Assembly (NCBI RefSeq): GCF_013177735.1
Contig: NZ_WOEZ01000020.1
Location: 1-64,000 of the forward strand
Direction of reading: 5' to 3'
DNA: 64,000 nt
Source: Paraburkholderia elongata
GTDB lineage: Bacteria > Pseudomonadota > Gammaproteobacteria > Burkholderiales > Burkholderiaceae
Shown piece after piece: positions 1 through 8,466 of this stretch; position 1 is the first letter of the stretch; each line of letters opens with the position of its first letter. Made by a program: the position numbers and the translations under genes. The notes below the pieces were generated by a model. That model made no database searches, was not told the origin of the DNA, and saw nothing but the letters and a program-made list of their open reading frames with translations.

Positions 1-2
1 TG

Positions 3-1007
3 CTGAGCTGGCACTGGATCTTTCTCGTCAACCTGCCGATTGGCATCGCCGTCTACGCGCTGTGCGTCGCGCTCCTGCCGTCGGCACGCGGCCATGCTCA
101 TGGCGAACGGCTCGACGTGGCCGGCGCAGTGACGGTGACGGCTTCGCTGATGCTCGCCGTGTACGCAGTCGTGAACGGCAATGAAGCCGGCTGGACCTCG
201 GCGCAAACCTTGGGCCTGCTGTTCGCCGCGCTCGCTCTGTTGGCCGTGTTTCTCGTTATCGAAGCGCGCGTGCAGCATCCGTTGATGCCGCTCGGTCTGT
301 TCCGTTTGCGCAATGTCGCGACCGCCAACGTGGTCGGCGTACTGTGGGCGGCGGCGATGTTCGCGTGGTTCTTTATCTCCGCGTTGTATCTGCAGCGGGT
401 GCTCGGATACCGGCCCTTGCAGGTCGGGCTCGCGTTTTTGCCGGCCAACCTGATCATGGCGTTCTTTTCGTTGGGCCTGTCGGCGCGCGTGGTGATGCGC
501 TTCGGTCTGCGCATTCCGCTTGCCGTCGGGCTGCTCGTCGCGGCGTGTGGCCTCGCGCTGTTCGCACGCGCTCCGGTCAACGGCAGCTTCGTGCTCGACG
601 TGCTGCCCGGCATGATGCTGCTTGGTTTCGGCGCGGGCATCGCGTTCAATCCCGTGCTGCTGGCTGCCATGAGCGACGTCGATCCGAGCGATTCGGGCCT
701 CGCGTCCGGTATCGTCAATACGTCGTTCATGATGGGTGGCGCACTCGGTCTCGCGGTGCTCGCAAGTCTCGCTGCCGCGCGCAGCGACGCGATGCAAGCT
801 TCTGAAAGCGCCACGGCGGCGCTCAATAGCGGCTATCACGTGGCGTTTCTGTTCGGTGCGATCTTCGCGGCGGCGGCGGGTGTGCTGGGCGGTTTGTTGT
901 TGCGTCCGGGGCAGCCAGGCGGCGCTCACGCGGATGCGCACGGTCACGGCGAATCCACGGCAGCGCAGCCGCATGGCGCAGGTAATGCGGCAACAGAAAA
1001 CTACTGA
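3..1007 (+). CDS. DHA2-family MFS drug exporter, 5' truncated by window edge
   Basis: C-terminal two thirds of a 14-TM DHA2 (EmrB/QacA-like) proton-driven exporter of the inner membrane. The open frame runs into the window edge. It begins with the conserved segment WIFLVNLPIG that ends the first half of DHA2 proteins, followed by about eight hydrophobic helices. The last about 30 residues form a hydrophilic tail rich in His, Ala and Gly. A start seen inside the window (GTG at 117) is internal to the family alignment, so it is not the real start. The substrate cannot be told. The AraC-GyrI regulator 110 bp downstream on the same strand is a plausible partner in a drug-response locus. Confidence 0.85.
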   Translation: MSWHWIFLVNLPIGIAVYALCVALLPSARGHAHGERLDVAGAVTVTASLMLAVYAVVNGNEAGWTSAQTLGLLFAALALLAVFLVIEARVQHPLMPLGLFRLRNVATANVVGVLWAAAMFAWFFISALYLQRVLGYRPLQVGLAFLPANLIMAFFSLGLSARVVMRFGLRIPLAVGLLVAACGLALFARAPVNGSFVLDVLPGMMLLGFGAGIAFNPVLLAAMSDVDPSDSGLASGIVNTSFMMGGALGLAVLASLAAARSDAMQASESATAALNSGYHVAFLFGAIFAAAAGVLGGLLLRPGQPGGAHADAHGHGESTAAQPHGAGNAATENY

Positions 1008-1118
1008 CCGGCTCCCACCTGAAACCAGGCCGATCGCGGTCAATCAAGCCCAACTGCAAAACCGCAAGCGCGATCAAATGCGCCGGATCGCGCCTGGCTA
1101 TGCTGGCTTCATGCATAC

Positions 1119-1964
1119 ATGAGAGCCGATATGAACCCCGTCGGAAAAGCACTCTGGTTTATCGAAAGCCATTTTGCCCGCGAGCTGACGCTCGACGACA
1201 TCGCCAACTGCGGATGTGTGTCGCGCTTTCACCTGGCGCGTGCTTTCGAAGCGGCCACTGGGCTTTCGGTGATGCGCTATGTTCGCGCGCGCCGCTTGAG
1301 CGAAGCGGCACGGCGCCTCGCCGACGGCGCCCCCGACATCCTGGCGGTCGCCATCGACGCCGGTTACGGTTCTCACGAAGCATTCACGCGCGCGTTTCGC
1401 GAGCAATTCGGACTCACACCCGAAGCGCTGCGCGCGCGTGGTCACCTCGACAACATTGCCATCGTGGAGCCGATCAAAATGGACGAAACCCTTCTCACGC
1501 ATCTCGAACCGCCGCGTTTCGAAGACGGCAAACCGTTTCTCGTCGCGGGCCTAAGCGAGCGCTGCACAAGCGCAACCTGCGCCGCGATTCCTTCGCAGTG
1601 GCAGCGCTTTGGCGACTACTTCGGCAAAGTGCCGGGCCAGGTCGGCAACGTGGCGTATGGCGTCAGCTACAACGCCGACGACGCCGGCAATATGGACTAT
1701 ATGTGCGGCGTCGAAGTCAGCGACTTCTCGGCATTGCCTACCGAACTCAGCCGCTTGCGCATTTCCCCGCAGCGCTACGCGGTGTTCAGCCACCGCGAGC
1801 ATATCTCGACCGTGCGGCGCACCTGGAACACGATCTGGAATCAGTGGCTGCCGGCATCGGGACATATTCCCGCCGATGCGCCGAACTTCGAGCGCTATGA
1901 CGAGAAGTTCGATCCGGTCAGCGGCATGGGTGGGCTCGAGATCTGGCTGCCGTTGAAGGCTTGA
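1119..1964 (+). CDS. AraC-type regulator with GyrI-like effector domain
   Basis: Transcription factor of 281 residues in the Rob/SoxS-plus-GyrI architecture. Residues about 8-105 form a two-helix-turn-helix AraC domain (ELTLDDIANCGCVSRFHLAR, then DAGYGSHEAFTRAFREQFG). Residues about 125-280 resemble the GyrI/BmrR small-molecule-binding fold, ending MGGLEIWLPLK as is typical. Such proteins sense drug-like cations and activate efflux or detoxification genes. A second in-frame ATG at 1131 has a GAGAG stretch just before it and may be the true start. It follows the DHA2 exporter tail, which it may control; this is inference. Confidence 0.88.
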   Translation: MRADMNPVGKALWFIESHFARELTLDDIANCGCVSRFHLARAFEAATGLSVMRYVRARRLSEAARRLADGAPDILAVAIDAGYGSHEAFTRAFREQFGLTPEALRARGHLDNIAIVEPIKMDETLLTHLEPPRFEDGKPFLVAGLSERCTSATCAAIPSQWQRFGDYFGKVPGQVGNVAYGVSYNADDAGNMDYMCGVEVSDFSALPTELSRLRISPQRYAVFSHREHISTVRRTWNTIWNQWLPASGHIPADAPNFERYDEKFDPVSGMGGLEIWLPLKA

Positions 1965-2689
1965 TTGGAGGGGTGGCCGGCTCGCCCGGCCGCCGGCCCG
2001 ATCGTCGGCGCAATGGTCTCCGTGTTGGGGCTGACGCGCCGCCCTGCCGCCGCGCTTGCTCACGGAATGCCCTGGCGGCCTCACGAGAGGCCTGAGCGGC
2101 GAGTCGTTGCTGGCGTCCCAACGATTCGGGCGTACCGCCCTACCACTCGCCGCCCTTTCTCGATCGCCTAGTTTTGCGCGACAACCGGTTGCTGCGCAGC
2201 GTCGGCTTTAGACGCCGCAGCACTTTCCGATGCGGGGCTTTTGCGCTGTGGGGCGTTTGCGGTGGCGACAGGTCCTCTCCCTCTCTGCGATGCCTCTGCA
2301 AGCAGGCTCGCCGCACGGCGATGGCCTGTGCGCTAACTGCCGCCGACCGGACGTTCGCCATGCCGCGGCACCGAACGTCCGATTCCAACTTCAGCGAATG
2401 TGTACTTTCGACCCGTTTCTGCCGGTCGAGCCGTCAGAGGTTCAACGGCCGGTATCAAACGTCGAGCAGTCGCACGGTACGATCACTCACGGACAATAGG
2501 TCTGCCTACGCATTCCGGGCGGGCGTCGGCCCTTGTGACGACTTCCGCTGTCAAGCGGGCCGCCGCGACTGTCAATGCCGCACTTGCACGTCCTCGCCGC
2601 GAACGAGCTCGCTCAGGGTTTCAAGGTGCTTCTCCGCGTACGGGCACCCCGCCATCGTGGTCGGGCAAGCGGGCTATGTCCTTGACATC
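1965..2689. other. Intergenic stretch, no convincing gene
   Basis: About 725 bases with only frame-filling open frames on both strands that lack a ribosome-binding site or family resemblance. The part around 2400-2470 has the look of the degenerate non-coding sequence often seen between Burkholderiaceae genes. The GC-rich dyad around 1978-1996 just after the AraC-GyrI stop could act in termination but has no T run. Confidence 0.4.
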
Positions 2690-2900
2690 AAAGCGAAGCG
2701 CACTCGGGAAGCCCGGCAGTGACATGCAGTGAAACCTTTGAGAATCGGCGGCATGCGAACGATGCCACGGATACCGACGCATCGGTTGCATCAATCCCCC
2801 GAGAGTTGTGCCTAATCCTGCAAACGGACACACAGGCGAATCTATCTGGGGCTACCATGGGAGGACTGGTACACATCCCGGATCGGTTTCGTTGCCCACC
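2690..2900 (+). repeat. AraC promoter module, copy A
   Basis: Upstream region of the regulator at 2901. It shares long blocks with four other places in the window: 5295-5482, 6318-6432, 8226-8435 and 18685-18858. The most conserved core is at 2801-2832 (GAGAGTTGTGCCTAATCCTG followed by CAAACGGACACA), containing an imperfect dyad TGTGCC...GGACACA. The upstream block GATGCCACGGATACCGACGC is shared with copies B, D and E. It probably carries the promoter and binding site of this regulator family. Confidence 0.8.
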
Positions 2901-3791
2901 ATGAGATTCCATGCCTTCAAGGAAATTTCCCAGCTGGTCGCCCGTCATGCAAAAGACGAAGGTGCCAACGTCACGGCTGTCGATAGCCTGTTAGTAGGGC
3001 GGCATACTTCCCGTTCGTTGTTGATCCATTGTGCGCAATCCCCGACGTTCGCGATGGTGGTACAGGGCAGAATGAGCATCGAACTCGGTGGACAGGTTCA
3101 ACATTACGGTGTCGGCGACTACCTGTTTGTGTCGTTCGATGTTCCCGTGGCATTTCAGGTTATAGAGGCTAGCGCAGAACAGCCGTGTCTTGGACTAGGT
3201 ATGGCGATTTCCCCGGAGCGTCTACACGAAGTGCTCGCGCGGGTGGACTTGCCGCCCCCCCCCACGGCAACCGAAGGTGCATGCAGTGTCATTGTCGCCC
3301 GTGCGAGCCTCGACTTGCTGGATGCGACGCTTCGCCTGTTACGCCTGCTGGATGCTCCTGGCGACATCCGGCCGATGGCGCCCCTTATCGAGCAGGAGAT
3401 CATTTACCGGCTTTTATCCGGGCCGCATGGCGGACGCCTGCTGCAACTGGCCGTCGCTGACAGTCCAGCCAACGGCGTAGCCAAGGCGATCGCCTGGCTG
3501 CGCAAGCACTACGAGCAACCGCTGCGGATCACGGACCTTGCCGACCATGTCGGGATGAGCGAGTCCTCATTGCATCATCATTTCAAGGCAATCACCCGCC
3601 TTACGCCGATGCAGTACCAGAAGCAACTCCGACTTTACGAGGCACGTCGGCTAATACAGATCGAGCGTCGGAACATCGGCAGCGCCGGCTATGCAGTCGG
3701 TTATCAGAGCCGCTCGCAGTTCAGTCGCGAATACAGCCGGCTATACGGGGTATCGCCACAGCAGCACATGAATGGCAGCACTCATGCATGA
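2901..3791 (+). CDS. AraC_N-type transcriptional regulator, copy A
   Basis: A 296-residue regulator with an N-terminal AraC_N/cupin-like domain (about residues 20-180) and a C-terminal AraC HTH domain (about 190-290; MSESSLHHHFKAITRLTPMQ and GYAVGYQSRSQFSREYSRLYG). The family is best known from YqhC-like activators of aldehyde or alcohol oxidoreductases. The ATG at 2901 was chosen because the paralogue at 7107-8225 aligns from the same codon and both follow CCCACC; the open frame extends to 2808 but that part is promoter repeat. The two copies are about 85-90 percent identical by eye and in opposite orientation. A terminator follows at 3878. Confidence 0.88.
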   Translation: MRFHAFKEISQLVARHAKDEGANVTAVDSLLVGRHTSRSLLIHCAQSPTFAMVVQGRMSIELGGQVQHYGVGDYLFVSFDVPVAFQVIEASAEQPCLGLGMAISPERLHEVLARVDLPPPPTATEGACSVIVARASLDLLDATLRLLRLLDAPGDIRPMAPLIEQEIIYRLLSGPHGGRLLQLAVADSPANGVAKAIAWLRKHYEQPLRITDLADHVGMSESSLHHHFKAITRLTPMQYQKQLRLYEARRLIQIERRNIGSAGYAVGYQSRSQFSREYSRLYGVSPQQHMNGSTHA

Positions 3792-3877
3792 ACGGAGGTA
3801 GCTCTCACCGATCCCAACATGTCCGCGGGAACTCTTTCAGGTTCGAGCACGGCCCTCCTAACAAGCTGGAGCCTTTT

Positions 3878-3907
3878 GCCGATCGCACAGCGGTCGGCAT
3901 TTTTTTG
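3878..3907 (+). terminator. Rho-independent terminator
   Basis: Stem GCCGA/TCGGC with an 11-nt loop followed by ATTTTTTTG, 86 nt after the stop of the AraC regulator. Clear intrinsic-terminator shape. Confidence 0.75.
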
Positions 3908-4265
3908 TTCCGAACGCGCGGATATCGTGCGTCAGCTATCGTCAGACACGCGCTCGTCAGACCGGGCGGTCGCAGCCACCTCTTGCCATTCCGTGCACTA
4001 AATGCGGTGCGCAACAAACGAAGCTTTCGATATCCGACATCCCAGCCTCTCGGTAAGCACGGGTGTAGCGGCTCATGAACCACTCATGACAGACGACGTC
4101 GAGCCGCCCGTCAAGTCAAAGCTCGAAAACGCGCTCGAGGAAAAGCACAGTCAGCACGACGTTCCCGTCGGATGAGCCCGCGGCGTGGAATTCGGAAGGA
4201 ACCAAGGGCGGTCCGGTCGGTGAGCCGATTGTAGCCCGCACAGATGCAGCGGGTTGAAGATCTTC
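3908..4265. other. Intergenic stretch, nothing recognised
   Basis: Between the terminator and the small minus-strand gene. Short open frames on both strands overlap each other and none has a ribosome-binding site or recognisable product. Confidence 0.4.
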
Positions 4266-4574
4266 CTACACGTCGTGATGGTGAGGCATGCGAACGAGGT
4301 CGATAGCCTCTCTCAATGTCGTAGCGCTTACATCATTTTTCTTCGTCACGATGCGGGGCAGCGCAAAGTAGGTGCGACGCACCGGATCACAATACTCTTC
4401 ATGAGCCTGCTCACTTAGCCAGTCGAGCCGTTCGCTGTCCGCATTACTGGCATGCGCCTCAAATAGGTGCCTGCGAAGGAGTCCAATCTCGCTGGCCGCT
4501 TGCCGAAGGGTATCAGCCGCCTCACCCTTCATGGCTTCCGCCAGCTTTCTTAGCTGTTCAAGGTCGACAGGCAT
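4266..4574 (-). CDS. Small hypothetical protein, 102 aa
   Basis: I do not recognise a family. The protein is charged and mostly helical, with an N-terminal amphipathic region (DLEQLRKLAEAMKGEAADTL) and a C-terminal His-rich end (MPHHHDV). Composition resembles small accessory or phage-derived proteins. No membrane segment or signal peptide. No strong ribosome-binding site is visible before the ATG, so it may be a relic or a weakly expressed gene. It stands alone between the AraC copy A block and a transposase-type gene. Confidence 0.45.
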   Translation of the reverse strand: MPVDLEQLRKLAEAMKGEAADTLRQAASEIGLLRRHLFEAHASNADSERLDWLSEQAHEEYCDPVRRTYFALPRIVTKKNDVSATTLREAIDLVRMPHHHDV

Positions 4575-4735
4575 ATCAGGCTAATTTCTACGCTTTCTGG
4601 CCAGGAGGCAAAACCGTTGTGTTTCGCATGAAAACGCCGCTCCGGTTCATCGTCATCCCGTTTCCGTCCTGACCGCCCTTCGCAGACTGTCTTCGTGTCG
4701 GATGAAGCCATCCTCATCGGAGAGTTCGTCGTGCG

Positions 4736-5137
4736 TTACGCCATCCTGACCGGCGCCCGCCAGGACGCCGGGTTGGTCCAGAAGGCGCCGCGCAGGCGAT
4801 CGCTGCCAGGCTGTGCCGGCGGTTTGGCGGCGGTGGCGCCGATGCTGCCGCGCGGCGAAATTTCGCGGCCGCTCGAGTTGAGACGCCTGATTATTTCGGC
4901 GAGCGTGCCATCCGCCTGCCACTCGTCAAAGCGGCGCCTGCATGTAGGCGGCGACGGGTAGCGGCCCGGCAGCCTGGACCAGCCTTCGCCGGTCGAGAGC
5001 ACCCATAGCACCGCATTGAGAACTGCACGCGTTTCCGCGCGCGGCCGGCCGCGCCGCTCGCTCCGCGCGGGCTTCGCACGGAACAACGCTTCGACCAGTT
5101 CCCACTCGCTGTCTCCCAAATCGTCGGCCAGCATCAT
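4736..5137 (-). CDS. DUF4096/IS5-type transposase N-terminal domain protein
   Basis: 133 residues beginning with the IS5-family N-terminal signature (MLADDLGDSEWELVEALF; then RRGRPRAETRAVLNAVLWVL and PPTCRRRFDEW), the helix-turn-helix DUF4096 part of IS5 transposases. The DDE catalytic domain is absent, so it cannot transpose. Standalone proteins of this type are common in Burkholderiaceae. A ribosome-binding-like GAGGTGAAGT precedes the tandem ATGs. It lies directly left of the promoter module copy B, facing away from it. Confidence 0.75.
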   Translation of the reverse strand: MMLADDLGDSEWELVEALFRAKPARSERRGRPRAETRAVLNAVLWVLSTGEGWSRLPGRYPSPPTCRRRFDEWQADGTLAEIIRRLNSSGREISPRGSIGATAAKPPAQPGSDRLRGAFWTNPASWRAPVRMA

Positions 5138-5294
5138 ACTTCACCTCAACAAAGCTAACTCCGGTGTGCCGACCCGCAGCGCGCTCTTCTCGTCCACAGT
5201 GCTTCGGGTTGCCTTGACGATAGTCCACCGCGACCTCGAACACCCTCTTCGATCAAGCCCAGATACCCGCTACAGCCTAATCAGGCCGTAAGAA

Positions 5295-5482
5295 GACGAT
5301 GCCACGGATGGCGACGCATCGGTTACATCAATTCGCCGAAAGTTGTGCCTGATCCTGCAAACGGATGCACATGCCGATCCATCTGCAGCTACCATTGTGA
5401 GGACTGGCACAACTCCCAAATCGGCTTCGTTGACCACCATGAGTACCCCTATCTTCAGGGAAATTGCCCGGCTGGTCGCCCC
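5295..5482 (+). repeat. AraC promoter module, copy B, with first codons of the regulator
   Basis: Diverged copy of the module seen at 2690-2900. The core GTTGTGCCTGATCCTGCAAA is at 5342-5361. The similarity runs through the start codon (ATG 5439) and about 14 codons of the regulator (FREIARLVA), then stops abruptly at about 5482. The rest of the regulator gene is missing. Confidence 0.78.
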
Positions 5483-5696
5483 TTTGAATAGACGAACGGT
5501 GGATTGGATGAGAAAAGCTCGTGCAAGGGGCTCGCAGCAAAGTGGAGGAGGACGAATCGATGCTGCGATCCGAACGCTTCTGAGACTTGCGGTTGTGACG
5601 GCAATCATTGTCGTAATTGGTTTGCTCGGGATAACGCTTGTCGCGCTGTGTGACGAGGACTGCGAAGTCAATTGGTCAAGCGTTTGTGTCCCATAG
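5439..5696 (+). CDS. Chimeric ORF: AraC N-terminus fused to small membrane protein
   Basis: 85-residue open frame. The first about 14 residues (MSTPIFREIARLVA) match the start of the AraC regulators at 2901 and 8225. The rest is unrelated: a basic stretch, one strong transmembrane helix (AVVTAIIVVIGLLGITLVAL) and a short Cys-containing tail. It looks like a deletion joining the AraC promoter and start to a small membrane protein whose own start may have been the internal ATG at 5507. Whether it is expressed is unknown. Confidence 0.45.
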   Translation: MSTPIFREIARLVAPLNRRTVDWMRKARARGSQQSGGGRIDAAIRTLLRLAVVTAIIVVIGLLGITLVALCDEDCEVNWSSVCVP

Positions 5697-5884
5697 CAAT
5701 CGACGCGCTCGCCTTCGTCCTTTTCGAGGTCAACAGACACCTTTTCTTTTCCGGCGTACATGCAATGCGTGTGAGCTTCTTCATGCAGCATGAAGACATA
5801 GTAGGAGACGTGTATTGCACCGCCTGCGAGTTGGGCCTGCGACCGTCGATGCCCGGATCGATGTCCGCCATCACGCACTTCGAA

Positions 5885-6088
5885 CTACCAATCGTCATGC
5901 CAATCGTCATTCGGCCACAGGTTCAGCATCACGACGAGCGCAACGACCGCTGCGGCGATGATCCCAATGCCCAACCAGATGACCCGCGTCAGGTCGAACA
6001 ACAGCCCTTGGATGCAGATCGCCACGCCCGCCAGCGCAGCGAAAGTCGCAAGCGCTGCTAGCGCGATTCTCCATTCAGCTCGCACCAT
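5885..6088 (-). CDS. Small two-TM membrane protein, 67 aa
   Basis: Short inner-membrane protein with two predicted helices (about residues 8-28 and 35-58) and an acidic, Trp-rich C-terminus (NDDWHDDW). The ATG at 6088 is preceded by GGGAG at 8 nt, better than any start in the longer frame that continues upstream. No family recognised and no operon partner. Confidence 0.55.
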   Translation of the reverse strand: MVRAEWRIALAALATFAALAGVAICIQGLLFDLTRVIWLGIGIIAAAVVALVVMLNLWPNDDWHDDW

Positions 6089-6317
6089 GACGCTCTCCCG
6101 AACGGCGCGTCGACTACGCGCCATTTGCCGCGGGTCTCCAACGCTTATCGAACGCCGCCGCACGTGAAAAAGTGCGCCACCACCTGCAGTGGTGGCGCCA
6201 AGGCACTTCGGCCCGGGGGGTGGCCGAAGGCGCGGGGATAACGTTCGTCGCAGGTAGCGATCGTTTGGAGCTCTGCGGGGTGACATCGTTAGCTCTCTGG
6301 TGCTGCCTGAGCAACGG

Positions 6318-6432
6318 GACCGAGCCGGATGTTGTCCCAGTCCTTCCATCGTAGCCGCAGATCGATCCGCTGATGTTTCTTTTGCAGGATCAGGCACAAC
6401 TCTCGCGCGATTGCGGTAACCGATACGCGAGC
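6318..6432 (-). repeat. AraC promoter module, copy C
   Basis: Minus-strand copy of the module. The core (reading minus) GAGAGTTGTGCCTGATCCTG is at 6384-6403, flanked by recognisable but diverged blocks. No AraC coding sequence follows on the minus strand. On the plus strand the next gene is the FMN-reductase-like gene at 6604, so this is probably the relic of a divergent regulator/target pair. Confidence 0.75.
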
Positions 6433-6603
6433 ACTGTGCCATCTTTCGTAAACGGTTGCTTCTCACAAAACCGTTGAATGTGCGATCGCCGGCAACGAGG
6501 TTCGGTCGAAGAGAGCAAGCCACCACAGCGCAAAGTCCAATGGGCTGTGCGACGCTTCGGTTAAGCGTACTGATCGCGACCTCAACGTGAACGGGAGCGA
6601 GAG

Positions 6604-7218
6604 ATGACGACAAGTATTTTCGGCAGTGCATCGAAGTATCGACCAAAAATCCTGATAGCCTCGACATCGGCGACCAGGGAATCGTGCGACGGTCGCCTGA
6701 CCGCACTTGCCACTAAGCGACTAGCAGCAGAGAATGCCGTGCTAACGGTATTGAACCTGACTGAATACCCATTGCCGCTCTATCCTGACCGTATCGACGT
6801 CCCTGACGACGTCCCCCTGGAGGCCCGATCTCTGCATAAACTGGCGCTCAGACAAAACGGTGTCCTATTGGTGACGACAGCTCGCCACGGCTACTTGCCG
6901 AAGTTACTGGTCAACGCCATCGCGTGGCTCGGCGCGATAGAGGCCGAACGACGACAGTCGCCAGAGCGACTCCGACCGGTATACGCATTGGCCGCCGTTT
7001 CGGCTGACGGGTTTGGCGTCGACGTCGCCGCACTTAAAATGCGTGTATCGATCGAGATAGACCTGAAGGTGGCGTTCCTTTCCACAGTCCTGGTACGGCA
7101 CGCATGTCAAGCGTTCGACGAAGCCGGCGAACTGCGAGATGGCCGTACGGTAGCGGCGCTAGAACATCTTACGATGCAACTTGTCGCGGATTCGCAGTGC
7201 GACGCTGTCTCGGGCTGA
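6604..7218 (+). CDS. NADPH-dependent FMN reductase-like flavoprotein
   Basis: 204 residues of the FMN_red/flavodoxin-fold family. Matching features are the start KILIASTSATRESCDGRLT, the region LTEYPLPLYPDRIDVP (compare the usual DLRDYPLPLYDxD) and VNAIAWLGAIE (usual KNALDWLSR). The usual flavin-contact motif PEYN is replaced by ARHG at about residues 95-98, so FMN binding may be changed. Ribosome-binding GGGAGCGAGAG lies just before the ATG. It is divergent from promoter module copy C. The last 112 bp overlap the tail of the convergent AraC gene. Confidence 0.7.
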   Translation: MTTSIFGSASKYRPKILIASTSATRESCDGRLTALATKRLAAENAVLTVLNLTEYPLPLYPDRIDVPDDVPLEARSLHKLALRQNGVLLVTTARHGYLPKLLVNAIAWLGAIEAERRQSPERLRPVYALAAVSADGFGVDVAALKMRVSIEIDLKVAFLSTVLVRHACQAFDEAGELRDGRTVAALEHLTMQLVADSQCDAVSG

Positions 7219-8225
7219 GGCCCCACGGCGACGTTCAGATCGTGGCTTTCTCGCTCCAGGCTACCAGAGAGCCATGCTGGAGCCTGCCGGGCTGCCCGGA
7301 AGTTTTCGGGATCAACGAGGGCACAACTCCTCCGTTGTGTCGAACTGCTGCTGGTCATGTGCTGCTGCGGCGATACCCCGTATAGCCGGCTATATTCACG
7401 ACCGAACTGCGAGCGGCTTTGATAGCCCACCGCATAGCCGGCGCTACCGATGTTCCGACGCTCGATCTCTATTAGCCGACGTGCTTCGTGCAGTCGGAGT
7501 TGCTTCTGGTACTGCATCGGCGTGAGGCCGGTGATTGCCTTGAAGTGGTGGTGCAATGAGGACTCGCTCATCCCGACCTGGTCGGCAAGTTCCGGGATGC
7601 GCAGTGGTTGCACGTAATGCCTGCGCAACCAGGCGATCGCCTTGGCTATCCCGTTGGCTGGACTGCCGGCCACGGCCAGTTGCAGCAGGCGTCCGCCATG
7701 CGGCCCGGATAAAAGCCGGTAAATGATCTCCTGCTCGATAAGGGGCGCCATCGGCCGGATGTCGCCAGGGGTATCCAGCAGGCGTAACAGGCGAAGCGTC
7801 GCATCCAGCAAGTCGAAGCTCGCGCTTGCGACAATGACACTGCATGCTCCTTCGGTTGCCGTGGGATCTGGGGGAATGTCCACCCTGGCGAGCACTTCAT
7901 GTAGACGCTCCGGGGAAATCGACATACCTAGTCCAAGACAGGGCTGTTCCTCGCTAGCCTCTATAACCCGGAATGCCACCGGAACATCGAACGACACAAA
8001 CAGATAGTCACCCCACCCGAAATTCTGGATCGTCCCACCAAGTTCGATGCTCATTCTGCCCTGTACCACCATCCCGAACATCGGCGATTGCGGGCAATGG
8101 ATCGCGGGTGAACAGGATGTGTACCGCGCTATCACCAGGCTGTCGACAGGCGTGGCGTTCCGACCTTCGTCCTTCGCATGACGGGCGACCAGCCGGGCAA
8201 TTTCCCTGAGGGTTTGGATACTCAT
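7107..8225 (-). CDS. AraC_N-type transcriptional regulator, copy D, with extended C-terminus
   Basis: Close paralogue of the regulator at 2901-3791, aligned through both the AraC_N domain and the HTH domain (MSESSLHHHFKAITGLTPMQ, SQFGREYSRLYGVSPQQHM). After QQHM the original stop is lost and about 80 residues of low-complexity sequence follow, read antisense to the end of the FMN-reductase gene. The core regulator looks intact, so function may survive. The start at 8225 matches the paralogue. It is divergent from the broken DHA2 exporter at 8467, with promoter module copy D between them. Confidence 0.85.
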   Translation of the reverse strand: MSIQTLREIARLVARHAKDEGRNATPVDSLVIARYTSCSPAIHCPQSPMFGMVVQGRMSIELGGTIQNFGWGDYLFVSFDVPVAFRVIEASEEQPCLGLGMSISPERLHEVLARVDIPPDPTATEGACSVIVASASFDLLDATLRLLRLLDTPGDIRPMAPLIEQEIIYRLLSGPHGGRLLQLAVAGSPANGIAKAIAWLRRHYVQPLRIPELADQVGMSESSLHHHFKAITGLTPMQYQKQLRLHEARRLIEIERRNIGSAGYAVGYQSRSQFGREYSRLYGVSPQQHMTSSSSTQRRSCALVDPENFRAARQAPAWLSGSLERESHDLNVAVGPQPETASHCESATSCIVRCSSAATVRPSRSSPASSNA

Positions 8226-8435
8226 GGTGGGCAACAATGCCGATCCGGAAGTTGTTCCACCCCATGGTAACGGCAGATAGAACCATTTGGGTGTCTGTTT
8301 GCAGGATCAGGCACAACTCTCGGGGGATTGATGTAACCGATGCATCGGTATCCGTGGCATCGTTTTCACGCGGTCGATTCTCACAGGTTTCGCTGCATCC
8401 CGCTGCCGCGCTTTCCGAGCGCTTCAGTTTCATTT
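8226..8435 (-). repeat. AraC promoter module, copy D
   Basis: Full-length minus-strand copy of the module preceding an intact regulator. The core GAGAGTTGTGCCTGATCCTG (minus strand) is at 8302-8321. It also shares the farther-upstream block (GCGGCAGCGGGATGCAG) with copy E at 18718-18734. It separates the AraC gene from the divergent MFS pseudogene, so it may act on both sides. Confidence 0.8.
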
Positions 8436-8466
8436 TCCACGTCACGCCTTACGCACGTTATAGTCG

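Noticed and set aside
98..826. Minus-strand frame of 242 codons
   Set aside because: Antisense shadow of the DHA2 exporter; Thr/Ala/Arg-rich composition typical of shadow frames in GC-rich DNA.
2174..2722. Open frame of 182 codons on the plus strand
   Set aside because: Low-complexity Arg/Ser-rich product without ribosome-binding site; overlaps other frames and enters the AraC promoter repeat.
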